This document shows, in pieces, positions 6,000-6,097 of a DNA stretch of 6,097 nt. How positions within the stretch are numbered: the stretch's first letter is position 1; each line of letters starts with the position of its first letter. The notes under the pieces are model-generated. The model did not search any database and was not told where the DNA came from. It saw nothing but the letters and a program-made list of their open reading frames with translations. This DNA is from Paracoccaceae bacterium (GTDB lineage Bacteria; Pseudomonadota; Alphaproteobacteria; Rhodobacterales; Rhodobacteraceae): positions 1 to 6,097 of the forward strand of contig JALQYS010000557.1 of NCBI GenBank assembly GCA_023254015.1, written 5' to 3'. Both the position numbers and the translations under genes were made by a program.

Positions 6000-6054
6000 T
6001 CCCTTTTAGCGGTTTGTTTAACGTGGCCCGCAATCCGGTTCAAATCGCCACGAG
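6000..6054 (-). ncRNA. SAM-II riboswitch aptamer upstream of metZ
   Basis: On the minus strand, stem P1 is CGTGGC (6052-6047) with GCCACG (6027-6022). The P1 loop contains the conserved GATTTGAACCGGATTGC, followed by TTAAACAA and then CGCTAAAAGGG. This is the order and spelling of the SAM-II (metA-motif) aptamer known from alphaproteobacterial methionine genes. A pseudoknot can form between GGATTG (6036-6031) and CAAACC (6016-6011) with one central A-A mismatch. The RNA binds S-adenosylmethionine and lowers expression of the downstream methionine gene, here metZ. It starts about where the predicted promoter would initiate transcription, so the aptamer would be the very 5' end of the mRNA. Identification is from recalled consensus, not a covariance search. 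Confidence 0.92.
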
Positions 6055-6057
6055 GTC

Positions 6058-6086
6058 GAAATACTCCCAGCGATGGGGATGGTCAA
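6058..6086 (-). promoter_or_regulatory. Predicted sigma-70-type promoter of metZ
   Basis: On the minus strand, TTGACC (6086-6081) is followed by a 17-bp spacer and TATTTC (6063-6058). The -35 box is strong and the -10 box weak (TAT conserved). The predicted start near 6051-6053 coincides with the first base of riboswitch stem P1, which supports the assignment. Confidence 0.55.
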
Positions 6087-6097
6087 GGAAAAGCCCT

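Noticed and set aside
5939..6043. N-terminal extension of metZ to a start at 6043
   Set aside because: The extension would encode the SAM-II aptamer and terminator as protein. The ATG at 5938 has a good ribosome binding site and matches the usual MetZ N-terminus.

Overview
The window is GC-rich DNA from an alphaproteobacterium, most likely a member of the Rhodobacteraceae. The protein sequences (a separate GlyQ subunit, FolE2, MetZ, an alphaproteobacterial-type TrkH), the TTGACC-type -35 boxes and a SAM-II riboswitch all fit that lineage. No insertion sequence, phage gene, tRNA, rRNA or CRISPR array is visible. Base composition looks even throughout, so this reads as core chromosome.

Layout from left to right: (1) the first 26 codons of glyQ (glycyl-tRNA synthetase alpha chain) run leftward off the window edge from their own promoter; (2) a rightward gene encodes an exported protein with SPOR, peptidoglycan-binding and trypsin-like domains, in which all three expected protease catalytic residues appear to be replaced; (3) a leftward trkH (potassium uptake) meets it tail to tail with a 4-bp gap; (4) a leftward folE2 (GTP cyclohydrolase IB, first step of folate synthesis); (5) a leftward metZ (O-succinylhomoserine sulfhydrylase, homocysteine synthesis). 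metZ, folE2 and trkH point the same way, with gaps of 174 and 79 bp. They could be partly co-transcribed, but no strong terminator or promoter was found in either gap to settle this.

The richest region is the metZ leader (about 5935-6097). Reading leftward it holds a TTGACC/TATTTC promoter with a 17-bp spacer, a SAM-II aptamer that begins almost at the predicted transcription start, an intrinsic terminator with a T-rich tail, and the metZ ribosome binding site and start. Two further details are not part of the textbook SAM-II picture. The aptamer's 3' AAAGGG is complementary to CCCTTT in the terminator, which suggests an antiterminator. The same AAAAGGG also sits 6 nt before an ATG that opens a 19-codon reading frame running through the terminator and ending in an ATGA overlap with metZ. 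The leader may therefore combine SAM sensing, transcription termination and translational coupling to a short upstream ORF.

The genes otherwise serve separate housekeeping roles: methionine and folate biosynthesis, potassium uptake, tRNA charging and envelope biology. There is no gene-free stretch longer than 300 bases.
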